The notes beneath the pieces are model-generated. The model was not told where the DNA came from, searched no databases, and was given only the letters and a program-made list of their open reading frames with translations. From Trema orientale (lineage: Eukaryota > Streptophyta > Magnoliopsida > Rosales > Cannabaceae), in NCBI GenBank assembly GCA_002914845.1, contig JXTC01000030.1, positions 342,458-406,457 on the forward strand: a stretch of DNA of 64,000 nt. The letters are read 5' to 3'. The position numbers and the translations under genes were made by a program. Shown one piece after another: positions 48,507 through 60,752 of the stretch (the first letter of the stretch is position 1; each line of letters begins with the position of its first letter).

Positions 48507-49013
48507 TCAAGCTCTTGAAAATTTGATGAGTTGATCCAAGTCGTGTTCTTCCAAGTGGTACCTGCACAAAGGGCAAGCTCTCTTCCTCTTCAGCCACTCC
48601 AAAATGCAACTCTCATGAAACTCATGAAGACACCCCAGACCCACCACACCACCACCACCACCACCTTCTCTCTCCTCCATCTCCATCTCCATCTCCATCT
48701 CCTCCAAACAAACCCCGCAAACCGGCCCACCCACCTCCTCGCCCGGTCCGGCCAAGATCCTGGCCAAGTGAACCGCCACCTCCAGCTCCACCTCCATCAG
48801 CACGGGCCCGAACTCGCGGTTGGCGGCGCGTGCCCTCGACGCGGCCAGCTCGGCCGTCATGGAGGCCAGCCGGACCTCCCAGAGCTCCTCGGCGTCCAGT
48901 TTCCCGGCGAAGGCTCGGGGGTCGTGGGAGCCGTCGAAGGTGGAGTAACTCCCCCAGTTGCTCAGCCTGTGGAGAAGCTCGGCCCTGCTCTCCGCTATCT
49001 GAAGAACGTCCAT
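48507..49013 (-). CDS. RING-H2 E3 ubiquitin ligase-like protein, 168 aa
   Basis: Intronless. The open frame runs to 49034, but the first ATG is at 49011-49013, giving MDVLQIAESRAELL and 168 residues. The N-terminal half is helical (LWEVRLASMTAELAASRARA). The RING-H2 domain has Cys99-x2-Cys102, Cys128-x-His130-x2-His133-x2-Cys136 and Cys147-x2-Cys150, with EWLKRKRACPLCR at the end. The loop between the second and third ligand pairs is 25 residues and holds an (EM) run then six glycines. RING-H2 proteins bring an E2 enzyme to substrates; no membrane segment is seen, so it is probably soluble. The coding sequence is clearly GC-rich in an AT-rich region, from about 48700 to 49010. The plus-strand ORFs over it are shadows. 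Confidence 0.88.
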   Translation of the reverse strand: MDVLQIAESRAELLHRLSNWGSYSTFDGSHDPRAFAGKLDAEELWEVRLASMTAELAASRARAANREFGPVLMEVELEVAVHLARILAGPGEEVGGPVCGVCLEEMEMEMEMEEREGGGGGGVVGLGCLHEFHESCILEWLKRKRACPLCRYHLEEHDLDQLIKFSRA

Positions 49014-51338
49014 TAATGGCGCTCCAAATCTCAACTAGTACTACTGAAAACTCAACTAATTAAACCAAATATTTCTGGTTTTGAATTTTTGGGTGTATGT
49101 ATAATATATATATATATATATATGTGTATACGAGTCGGTGAACCGTGGCATTTGAAGAGTTTCTTTTTAGTTTTTGGAAACTTATTTGACTGGACGTGAT
49201 TATTTATTTATTTTTTTTATTTTTTTGAAGTGGAGTAACTATGCGCGTGTCGTGTGTAATTAATGATGGATTGAGTTGAGTTGAAGTTTGTGTTTTTAGT
49301 TTAAAGACTTGCTTTTTTTTTTTTTTTTTTTTTCAAACGACATTCAGAGTTGGCGGAGTATGGTCTAAGTTGTATGACGTACGACAAAATTTGGGACCAT
49401 GTGGGAATTCCGTCTTTGATTGTACGCCTATCTCACTATTTGCCTCTTTAGGCATGTTTCTCTCATTTTGTATTTATTGATCGTCGAATGTCATTACCAA
49501 AACCAGGAAACTCTCTTTTGTGGGTCCCACTATAAAGACCAGCTATGGAATATTTTTTATTTCCTATAATATATAATCATCTAATTTATAGCTACAATGA
49601 AATAGGTAAGTAATCCTAACGTAAAAATGATAACATTTATTATTTCCTTTTTAATATAACCTTAATATTGTTTTCCTATTAAAATATGGAATAGAAAAAA
49701 CCATACTTAAATTAGGAAAGGATAACTTTATCCTTTGTCAATTTTTTTATCATTTGTCCATGATTATTTACGGTATAAATTTAACATTTTGTGACAAAAA
49801 GACATTGTTGTAAAAATTGCATAATTTAGGAGTATTAGTATGTAAGTTGAAAAAAAACAAAGACCAAAGTGATAACATTGCTATTATTAACCTTATTCGT
49901 TCATTTCCTACTTTGTTTCTTTTTTATTTTCTCTACTTTCTATGAATATTTTTTATGTTTTCTATTTTGAGAAAATCTCAATAATGAGCTACTTTTTTTT
50001 TATTTAGGAGGAATAATGAACCACTTTTTAACTATCATATTTTCCTACGTTCTTTTTGAACTTATATTTTGTTAATTTGTTTATGATGTAACATGATATT
50101 TAAAAGTTGACACTATTAATGAGAATATGTCTCTACTTGGCCATGTTTAGTAGGAGGAAGGGAGAGGAAGAAGAATTGAGAGCGTAAAAAAGAAAGAAAA
50201 TTAAAAAAAAAAGAAAAAAAAAAAAGAGGAGAGTAACAATTTTTTAACTGGTTTAGTTAAAAGAGTGTATTTATTTATGAAACTACTATATTATCTATTC
50301 ATTATCTTTTAAATAATTATTTTAGAGGATAAATTTATCCGTTCACTTTCTTTTTGTTTTACTTTTGTCTAATTTTTCTAAAGTTGAAAAAATTATATTA
50401 ATGAGATGTGGTAGGGCCAGAGGGATCCCTTTTCCCTCCACTTCTATTCTCACTTACTAAATGGAGGATTGTTATCCTCTTCCCACCCCTCTTCACTATT
50501 CAAAAAATTCTCTCTACCAAATAAAGCATTATGTAGAATAGTAGTTTTAGGAGTATTTATTTTTGTTTAAAACATGCTCCTAAAAAAATTTCATAGTATC
50601 TTTATCTATTGCTCTTGGTGATTTTTCTCAGAGTTCTCTTTGGTATTAGAGGATATTTACCAATTGTTTCTCTTGATGACAAATTATATCTTTACTAAAT
50701 ATTTTGAAATGTTGGATCAATGAAAATATTTCATGTTTTAAAAACAAAAAAAGAGAGAGTAACACATTTAAAATGGACATATAATTTAAATATCATTTAA
50801 AAAATATTGAGATTACTAGTCACAAATTTTATGACAGTCCAACAAAAATTAACCTGAAAGTTATCATTAAAAAAAAGGAATAATAAAGAGTATTTATAAG
50901 AAATGACCTTTTTTTTTTCCAGATAAGTATAAGAAATGGCCCTTTTACACTTATTTAATAAATAACTGTTTTATAATTTTATTTTGATGAATGACCATTC
51001 TTTTAGTTGATCTATTTTTTATAAAGTAACTCAAATTTTTTTATAAAGTAAATCAATATTTGAAAAAATAAATCAATTTTCAAAAAAATAAATCAATATA
51101 TTTTGATATACTAAATATGAAAAATGGTCATTTTTCCAAATAATTTTCAAAATTCGGCCATATATTATCAATGTTTGAAAAACAACTATTTTACAAACTC
51201 TGATCCAAAATTCGGTCACTGGCTAAAAAGCCCAATAAAAAATCGTTTAGCCCAAAACACTCCTGTACAAGTCCAAATCTCGAAATCGACCGTTGAAGTT
51301 CATCCACACGCCTAAAGTAACTTTTTGTGAAGGTCTTT
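49014..51338. other. Intergenic DNA, no supported gene
   Basis: The region just above 49014 is the promoter side of the RING gene. A (TA) microsatellite lies at about 49107-49125 and a long poly-T at about 49313-49334. The remainder is AT-rich, without coding signal. Confidence 0.5.
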
Positions 51339-51687
51339 GGGCCCGTTTGGTTCGCCTATTTGAATGTATGTATTTGAATGGAAATTATAGAATGTGTTAT
51401 AATTAGAATGGGAGACATTTGAATGGAAAAAAATAGTAGAATATGTTGTAATTAGAATGGGAGCATTGGAATGGACCATTCAAAAACACCTCCTCCCCTC
51501 CATTCTCATCCAAGACACAAAAACCCATTCAAATAGTTGATGTGACTGATGAACCATTTGAATAGAAAAACTGAAACACCCATTCCAAAAGACCATTTGA
51601 ATGGAAAAATTGGAATTGTTGAAACAAACACCCATTCAAATGGAGTTTCCATTCCAATGGAATGGAATGGTTGAAACAAACGGGCCC
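51339..51687 (+). repeat. Short TIR element, family 'GGGCCCGTTTGG', copy C
   Basis: The best-kept copy: starts GGGCCCGTTTGGTTCGCC and ends AAACAAACGGGCCC at 51687. The interior has ATTTGAATGG blocks and CCATTCAAAT mirrors. Both flanks are TTT, consistent with a 3-bp duplication but uninformative in this context. Non-coding. Confidence 0.85.
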
Positions 51688-52424
51688 TTTGTGATTTAGC
51701 AGTTAATTTAAACTTTTTAGAAAGTTGGGAATTTTATCCGAAATTGACCTTTATTAAAACTTAACCACTAATAAAAATAACAGAAACAACAGGTAACAAG
51801 GGATCTCACACATAATTTGACATTATCGTAGATAAAAGTTTTTAAAGGTCATATTTGTGTTTTGACGGTTAATTTAAACGTTTTAGAAAAATGATGGTAT
51901 TATCCCAAAAAACCTTAGTTAAAACTCAACTATCCGAAACGAAAGGGCAAAGAAGGGATTTCACAAATAAAAGTTGCTCACAAACTTGCAATTAAAAAAT
52001 AACCGCCAAAAGAGAAATCCCAGCTGCAAAAGTGACTGACAATCTGGTTTCCTCGAAATCAAAAATTGAAGCACCAAAAGTGACTTCAAACCTAATTTCC
52101 TCAAAATAATGTCAAATTGGGCCTAGTTATCAAGTTGGGCTTTTAAAATAAAAGTTTGCCAATTATAAAAGTGAAAATTAGGTCATGTACGGCATTTTTA
52201 GCAAAGAATTAGAAATATACAACGAGCTCAATTTTTTCTAGATCTTATTTTTCTAAAAAAATTTTAAAAAAGTGATATTTTTTATGAAAAAAGCGGTACA
52301 GAAATTGGAAAAAAATCGGACCCGCTATATGTTTGTAATTATGTTTTCTTTTTGTATGCAGAAGTGTTAGAACCCATTATAAAAGGGAAAATGAGTGGTT
52401 TTAACTTACTTTCATCGGAATCTT

Positions 52425-52905
52425 TCAAGAGAAAAGTTTATAAATACCCGTTTTCAAAACCATATTTCTTTAAATACTCATCTTTTACTTTATAAATACT
52501 CATGTTTATACTCTTTTTGGAGAAATATAGACCACCACTGTTTTATACATTGAATGTATATCACAGTATACATTTCATACATTAAATATATACTGTGGTC
52601 TACATTTCATAAATAAAAACTTTACTAAAAACTGGCACACATTGTAAAATATATACTAGATGTCAAATTTATAATGAATAATGTAAATTGTGGTAAATAT
52701 TTACATTGTATACTGTTCATATTTTACACATAAAATGTATACCTCATAGATAAAATTTACATTATAAATTTGGACCACTCATATTTTGCATATGAAACAT
52801 GGACCATAGAAAAGGATATTTTTGAAAGAAAAATTAAAAATGAGTACTTATGAAAATAAGTTTAAAAAACGGGTACGAGGCTTAAATTTCTCACGTTTCA
52901 AAATA
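52425..52905. repeat. Foldback element with internal short repeats
   Basis: The left arm (AAATACCCGTTTTCAAAACC near 52442, then ACTCATCTTTTACTT) is mirrored by the right arm (GTACTTATGAAAATAAG ... AAACGGGTACG near 52840-52877). Arms are about 80 bp and diverged. The centre has repeated ATACATTTCATAC/ACATTGTA-type units, some palindromic. Confidence 0.55.
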
Positions 52906-53034
52906 GTGAGGCCCAAAGAAAGATCTGCTTTCCGACATCGGGCTTTATATTAAAATTCATGTTCTACTTTTTTCAAATGTTTAACTAAATTTACCACCAC
53001 CATTAGATTTTACCACTTTTGAGAGGGAATAAAT

Positions 53035-53190
53035 CTTGAATCTTGAATCTATCAAGAATTCATCAAGAATGCATCAAGAATCCATCAAGAATCCATCAAG
53101 ATCACCATCGACGTCAAGAATCTGTCAAGAATCCATCAAGAATCTATCAAGATTGTCAAGAATTCATCAAGAACCTATCAAGAATTCATA
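53035..53190 (+). repeat. Minisatellite, 11-12 bp unit
   Basis: About thirteen units of the form AATCCATCAAG, with AATTCATCAAG and AATCTATCAAG variants, interrupted once near 53100-53115. The open frame over it only reflects the repeat. Confidence 0.9.
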
Positions 53191-56100
53191 AAAAAAGTGG
53201 TATGGTGGTAGATTTAATTAATAAGGAAGAAAAAGTGGCTTCTAGCTAATTTTTTCAAAAAAAAGGGGGAGGAGGGGGGGGTTTGGGGAGACAATGAGAG
53301 GTGGAACCCATATCCAGCTTTGCTTTAGCAATTAGTCTAATTAATTATTACATTATCAACATCTTTTGTACCTCTAACTATAAGCAGATGGGCCACTTGT
53401 ACGTTGTATATCTTGCTTGATACCAGCAATAAAAAAGTAAAATTAAATATATATAAATTCTAATTGTGGCATACAAGGATCCTTTGGCCATTCACAGTCT
53501 AAGCTGACTGACTGATTTCCCTTTTTTCGTTTAATTGTTCTTTTTTGGTACAGGTCTTTTCTAATATTTGTAAGGTTGGAGACGTGGAGTACAAGCCTTG
53601 TTTTTTCGCTTAAATTTTTGTTGCTGTTTCTTTTTTTTTTTTTTTGAAATTCTTAATTTTTGCTTTACTACGACAACATGAATAACACGAGACAATAAAA
53701 CTGTGACCTAGGTTTTTTTTTTTAAATTTATAGTCCACTTTATTTTCCCATCCATTTTGATTACATTACCAATATGTTAATATTTACATTTTATGCATAT
53801 CTTTAATTTAGGAATAGTTCACTACTTTTCCCTAAACTTTTTAAATCTTGCGTTTTTTACTAACCCCAACAAGGAAATTCTCTTGCACCAAACTTTGAGG
53901 TCCTTTAGTAAATTGTCTCCTCTATATATTGCAAGTTATAAGAACTTACACGCAAGTGAATGCATGTGCATATATGCACCTTTACCTTTCAATGTTTGTG
54001 TGACCACCAAAAAATATATGAACACATGGATGAACACTTTTGGATGGCTTTTGGGTTCAATTGGGATAAGGTATAGCTTAGCTAGGTACTTTTAATATCG
54101 GTCTAAGTCTTGCCAAACTAGGTAGAAAGCAAGAGGAATATTTCACACTATTATTTTGAGTAATAATTTTTATTAATTGGGCTCTTTATGGCCTCAAATT
54201 TAGTCTTCCTTTGGATAACATTTCATAGTTCTTTTGGTGACTATTTAGTCATTCATATTTGACTCTTAATAGTGTTCACTCAATTGGAAAGAAGTCAATT
54301 TAATTTATGCGAATCTAGTCATTTTCCCAAATAAGATTTTTTTCCCCCCTCTCTTTGAGGGCCATGTATACTTACCCACCACCTGACCAATAACGAACAA
54401 AGTTTGCGAGAGAAGAAAAAAAGAAGTACTTTTCTTTCATTGGGAGAACATGGCATGTCTATACATATGCATGAAATTCAATCTTTTCATATATGCCTTT
54501 AGTCATATTTGAAGCAATGGAATAAGCACGAGTTATTTTAGCCAACTAATGAAAAAGGAACAAGAAGGGAGCCAGAAGGTACGATCTCCCAAAAGAGACA
54601 TGGATGATGATCTCTACACCTAGAGTACTTCAAAAATAATTAGAAGCTTATTTGGCAACCCTCAAGGTGGTCACAGATCAAGAATCAATGTTGGATTGGC
54701 AATCTATATGGACACTAATTTAGTAGGTATTTTTTTTTCTTTTTACCTATAGATAATTATTGGTCAGTGAAATTTTATTATACATATTTTTTTAAAATAA
54801 AACATAAAAAAGAGAGATAACATTAATAATGCACGTCTTTTTATGTAATCTATTATAACCGTTGAATCACTACTAGATGATGATCCAACGACTAAAAAAA
54901 AATACTTATTAGATTGGCAACTTATATATATATAGTTAACAATGACATAATAGATACTCGGAACTATAGCTATCAATCTTGAAACTAGTATTACATATTT
55001 CTTTTTTCTTTTCCCTTTCTTCATATCAAAGATAATAAATGATGACCCAATATTCCAAAATAAGAAGTGACAACTTTGCCTCGGATTTATTTTGACATAA
55101 ACCCAATGAAGAAAGAAAAGCATATATGGTCCTCATTTTCGAAGCATGTTGAGCTAGGTTCTGCATGATGATCATAAATGCACCATAAGAAATACTTCAA
55201 AGTCCAAACAGGTTTAATTGATTTGATTATCCCCCACCTGGGAACATCATACCCTTGCCTTCATTGGCTGGCATAGGTACTCTACTTTTTAAAGGCTTTT
55301 TGTGCAATCTTTTCTGGCTGATCCTCTCATGTATGTTCATGCATGAGCTAGCACGCGCAAACGTGTGCCTATATAAATTGATGCATATATTGTATTTCTA
55401 TATATACTTTTATCTGTCAGTCTTTTTTTTTGCCTTTTTCACCACTTAATAAATTAATTAAGATAGTCATAATAAGCTTGGTCAAGATATAATCTAATTG
55501 AATGTAGCAAAGAGACATATAAGTCTGCAACATTGATTGGAAAGGCAAAGCTTCAGAGCCTAAATATATGTGTATATACATATATATACACGCATATTAT
55601 TTTAGTTTCTTCTTTGGCCAAGAAACACCCCATTCGTGGGGCTGTAGGACCTAATAATTGATCTTAATTGTAAGTCCGATTGAAAATGAAAGGAAAGCTA
55701 GCTTCGCCCTTGTCTATGATATTGGACCACACACTGTGTGAGCCATACGAAACAACTTCATTAATTATGAGTTGCTGACATTAAATATGACATGGGAATT
55801 GAGATGCCTCTCTCTTATTTGAGAACATACTTATATATATATATATGTATGTATTCATAAAATATAATATCTTTGAATTACTTTGATCTTTTTATATTTT
55901 AATCCCAATACTCTAAACTTGGCGTATTATACAAATAGTACTTATAAATAACAAGTAGTTCTAATTTTCTTTTCCTTTCTGCTTATTTATATTATAAGTT
56001 GCACAATTTTAAAGGGTGTTACATAAATCACGTACTAATTAAGCAACGTGCCATGACTATTTATTTCATTTGTTTAAGCACATCAAATTAAAGAAGGATA

Positions 56101-58281
56101 ACTTCCTTCAAAAAAAAAAATTAAAGAAGGATCACATGCAAATCAACATTTTTATTAATATTATTACATGCAATTGAGATTAGGTTTGGCCATTTTTTAA
56201 ATAATATTGTTATATCTTGTTGGGGTGTTTTTTGGGGTGTGGGGGGTGGAAAGAACTATATTAGACTTTGGGCTTGTGATATGTGTAGCGTAGGCGTGTA
56301 AATGATAAAATCTCAAAGAATGGACTAAAAAAGTTAGGAGTTAAGGACCACATGAGGAGGAAAAAAGGGGCCGAAACTCTGACTTGTGGCTAAGCCACTT
56401 TTTCCAAAAAGTGCACACTCCTCTCTTGGTGTTGGTCTTAATCAATAGGGTCGGAAAGATACAAGTGCTCTTTGTTCAGGGCATCATGAACGTTTCTGCA
56501 ACTCCAGCCCATTGTGCACATGCTTTTAACCACTCTATATTTTATCCATTTCTTCAAATCTGTTTTAATTTTTCTTTAAATTTTAGCCAATATTTTCATT
56601 TTAAATGGAATTTTTTTAATTACTAAATACTTCCTTTTGGAATCGCTAAGGTTGTAGTGATAGACAATTATTAAATTATATAATGAGAATAGAAATAACG
56701 AAGATTTTCGGTGTATTTACACAATCATGACACAAATTTTAGGAAATTTTTCACTTAATATGTGAAATTAAGAAAAGAATACTTGATTTTTCTTATTTAT
56801 AATTTTTCATTACGCTTAACACTTTCTCTTTACATTTTTTTTCTTCAATTCACTGCGGATTAATAAACATACTCCGAAGGAAATGGTCGCCTCACTTGTG
56901 GGGAGAATAAATAAAGTGAATTGTATTCGTGTTGTCCAAAAACTAATTTAAATTCAAGTATTCAACACTCCGAAAAAAATAAATTATGAAAAGACTGTGT
57001 TACTTCTGAAAAATGACATGCGAGATGTATGTAGTCAGTAAACTTCAGAGACAAATTTTACTCCAATTCATGGTTTGACTGTAAACATATATCAACGAAT
57101 TTTTTAATAATTATAATTTAAATTTATGCACGTAATTTAACAACCCAATATAAACAATCACACTCTCACAATTACAGATATTGAAATGTCAACAGTCAAC
57201 TAGAACATTATTTATTTTATTTTTTTTACTAAACCTTTTGTGGATAATTGATAATGTAAATGCATAATAAGTGGTCAATTCAGAATTTTCTGCTATTTTC
57301 TTTGAGCAATTATTGTTTATTTTATTTTCTTCGATTTTCTTTTATTTGCATACGTATATATTAGTAAATACTAATTTTATTAACTTCAGAGTTGTAATAA
57401 GAGTCTATTACCCACTGTACAATGTTCCAATGAAATGGTTGTGAAACATTAATACATTTTATTTATTTATTTTTCAATGAAGACCTTTTACTGCACAAAT
57501 GTATTATTTTATATGTCTGTTTGGGATATCTTTTTTATATACTTTTGTGCAGTAGAAGAACAGAAATTAAGGTCATAACTTTTAACATATTGTTTGAATG
57601 ATATATTTGAAATTTTGATTTGAAGATATAAATATCATTTTTTTTTCATTTATTAAAATAAGACTAAATAAGGAAATGTAAATTTTCATTAAAAAAAAAA
57701 TTCCATATTTTCTTTGAAGCTCTTCTTAAAGAAACCACATAAGTTTGTTTCTTCTGTAAGAGCTTTCAGAGTCTAAAAACCCTTATGATATTTCGCCCAA
57801 ACGTGCTTATAAGATGCTTCTGATCTCATGAAGCTAAAAAGTAGTTTCTAAAAACTATGCTAAAGAGGCCTTATATAAGACTAAGAATAAGTTTGCTCCT
57901 GATCTATAACTGAGAACACGAGTAGATAACTAAGAACACGAGTAGAGATATTCATCGATCAGTTTGTAAGTAATTACAAAAACATGATTGTTTTGTCAAT
58001 TATACTTATACAAATCAAATAAGTTCTATTTTTTAAAATTATTGTGCTTATTCGGTTCAATTTTTTGTTTTTAGTTATGTTTATTTATGTTATTCGCTTT
58101 TTTTGGTTATCGTTGAGAGTGTTTGATTAAGAATGGTAATTAAAGACTAGAAATTAGGATTTTATTTATATTTTTCTTAATTCATTGATATTATAATTTT
58201 TTTCAACTAGTAATATTACTTGTTACAAATATATGACATATTTTTTCCTTTCAAAAAAAAAAAAATATGACGTATTTTAAA

Positions 58282-59145
58282 TAATAATTTGGCATTTTAC
58301 TACAAAAACCCCATGAACTCAAATTAACTCTGAATTTAATTTTTTTGAGCAAAATTCTCTGAATTCCCTTAATATTAGTTATGCTAAAAAAATTATTTTT
58401 ATTAGTTATTTTTACAGTTAAGTCCCTATTATTTTATTTGAAATTTTTAGATCCTCATTCTTATATTTTTGGTTCACATTAATTCTTTTTAATCTTTTCT
58501 GCCCATAAAATTGGAACGACAAAATATAAAGTTGGCAATATATGTACCATAAAATCGACAATATATTCATATACCTCTCTTTGGAACCATATAAAATTTG
58601 GCAATACATATCCCATAAAATTAGTAATACATGTCCTATAAAATTAAAACAACAAAAATTAAAGTTAGCAATATATATTCCATAAAATTGGCATATATTC
58701 ATACCATCTTGTCTAGATATATTAATACATGGATCAAAGTAGATTTATACTGAAATCATATAAATTTTTTCAATTTCTTACATCTACCTAAAATAAAAAT
58801 GATAACCTAATTTTTTTTATTAAATAATAATTTTCTTTTGTTTCCAATTTCACCTCTGCTGAGATGAGTATATTTTGGGCAAGTGCTAATTAACAGCAGT
58901 ATTAGATAAAAAAGATTAAAAGGGATTAACGTGAAATAAAAATCTAAGAATGAGGACTTAGAAGCCACAAATATAAGAATGTGGACTTAATCATAAAAAA
59001 AAAAATAACAGAAACACTTTTTTTTTTCAAACATAACTAATATTAGGGGACTCTAGGGGATTTTGTTCTAAAAAATTGAGTACAGGGATAATTTTACTAA
59101 TTTGTTTCGAGTTCAAGTTGTTTTTGTATTAAAAAGTCTAATAAT
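58282..59145. repeat. Long inverted-repeat (foldback) element, about 860 bp
   Basis: The left arm from about 58282 (TTTACTACAAAAACCCCATG) and the complement of the right arm ending near 59145 (CTTTTTAATACAAAAACAAC) correspond over about 200 bp. Shared blocks include CCCTAATATTAGTTATG-like and CCTCATTCTTA sequences. The loop (about 58500-58720) is a short tandem array around GGCAATATATATTCCATAAAATT. No coding capacity. Could be a non-autonomous Mutator-type element, but no target duplication was found. Confidence 0.6.
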
Positions 59146-59943
59146 TTTTCAGTTTCTCAACTATACTTGGATTAACTAAACTTAATTTGGTTTTTCCAAT
59201 TTCGGTATATCCAATTCACACTTAATTAAAGTTATTCGGTTTTTTCTAGTTCATAGGTTTTTGTTTTTCTCACCCTAAAAGACAAAATAACATTCACTCA
59301 TATATATTATGTGTATATATATTGAATGGATGATTTTTATTTCACCAATAATAGTAATACAATCATAAATATAATACAAATATCATATTACAGATAATCC
59401 ATACCAGTAAATAATTAACTAAACTAAATTATTACTGATAAACATGGTAGAATATTAAGTTATGCACAAAACATACAAATATGATATGCACATAAAATCT
59501 ACAAATGGACGTATTAGAGTTCTATAAGAGATGTCTCTCTCGCTCGTTCAAATCATCCTCCATTACTAGAGTTAGTCCTTTTAACTGATATGATGACGAA
59601 TCTTCTGTAAAAAATAATCTTTGACAAAGTAAATTCTTCCAAATCTGTATCTCAAAAGTTTTAGATCTAGAAGAATATCAATAAGACACGCACAAAAATA
59701 ATAAAAACAAATAAAATCCGCACAATCTAAAATCATATGAGATAAAACATCCATAAATCTAGATCCATGGTGCAGTACCTTCACATATGTAGAATGATTT
59801 ATTAAAACGAAAGTATAAAAAAAATACTTCTATTAGATATAGAGATCTAAAAGACTTCCCCTTTCGGTAGGTTGGAAACTCCTTATAGGTTTCAAAGCTC
59901 AAAGAAGATCTAAGAAAGAGAGAGAGGAGGGGGGGAGGGGGGT

Positions 59944-60752
59944 TAGTAGCTATCTTCTCTCTAAGTATTTCAGTAAGGGCATTAGCTTCACTATGTTTAT
60001 GATATTCACTCATATTGGACTACCTATTTTATAACTTTCTACTTAACGTAATCATTTTTATGTTATAAGTAGTCAGAAATTAAATATCATAATTCCAGCT
60101 GCTAGCAATTTTTATTTTTATTCAATTCAGTGAATCAACTAATTTATTTTAATGCTTTAAGTGTCCAACAATTGATTTGAATAAAAAAGCTAGTAGCTAT
60201 CTTCTCTCTAAGTATTTCAGTAAGGGCGTTGGCTTCACTATGTTGATGATATTCACTCATATTGGACTACCTATTTTATAACTTTCTACTTAACATAATC
60301 ATATTTGTGTTATTGGTAGTCAGAAATTAAATATCATAATTCTAGCTGCTAGCAATTTTTATTTTTATTCAATTCATTGAATCAACTAATTTGTTTTAAT
60401 GCTTAAGTGTCCAACAATTGATTTGCAAAAAAAAAAGTGTAGCAAGAATTAATTGAACTCGGGAGGAGGAGGAGGGGGGAGGGTTTAGTAGCTATCTTCT
60501 CCTCTAAGTATTTCAGTAAGGGCGTTGGCTTCACTATGTTGATATTCACTCATATTAGACTACCTATTTTATAACTTTCTACGTAACGTAATCATTTTTA
60601 TGTTATTGGTAATCAGAAATTAAATATCATGATTCTAGCTTCTAGCAGTTTTTATTTTTATTCAATTCAGTGAATCAACTACTTTGTTTTAATGCTATAA
60701 GTGTCCAACAATTGATTTGAAAAAAAAAAGTGTAGCAAGAATTAACTGAACT
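59944..60752. repeat. Tandem triplication, unit about 247-295 bp
   Basis: TAGTAGCTATCTTCT begins each unit at 59944, 60191 and 60486. All three share ACTACCTATTTTATAACTTT, CAGAAATTAAATATCAT and GTCCAACAATTGATTTG. A GGA-rich run precedes units 1 and 3 but is missing before unit 2. Copies 2 and 3 share more with each other (GGGCGTTGGCTTCACTATG) than with copy 1. Confidence 0.92.

Larger units (their letters stand above)
51688..58281. other. Long intergenic region, no supported gene
   Basis: AT-rich throughout, with a foldback element (52425-52905) and a minisatellite (53035-53190) listed separately, a G-rich run at about 53265-53290, and (TA) tracts near 54925, 55580 and 55840. ORFs at 53793, 54764, 55255 and 56384 have no recognisable domain and have the composition of the intergenic DNA. 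Confidence 0.5.

Noticed and set aside
48531-49063. Plus-strand ORFs of 161 and 77 codons
   Set aside because: They are antisense to the RING-H2 gene; length is explained by its GC-rich, stop-poor sequence.
54764-55123. A 119-codon minus-strand ORF rich in Phe, Ile, Tyr and Lys
   Set aside because: Composition equals that of AT-rich intergenic DNA; no domain or splice context.
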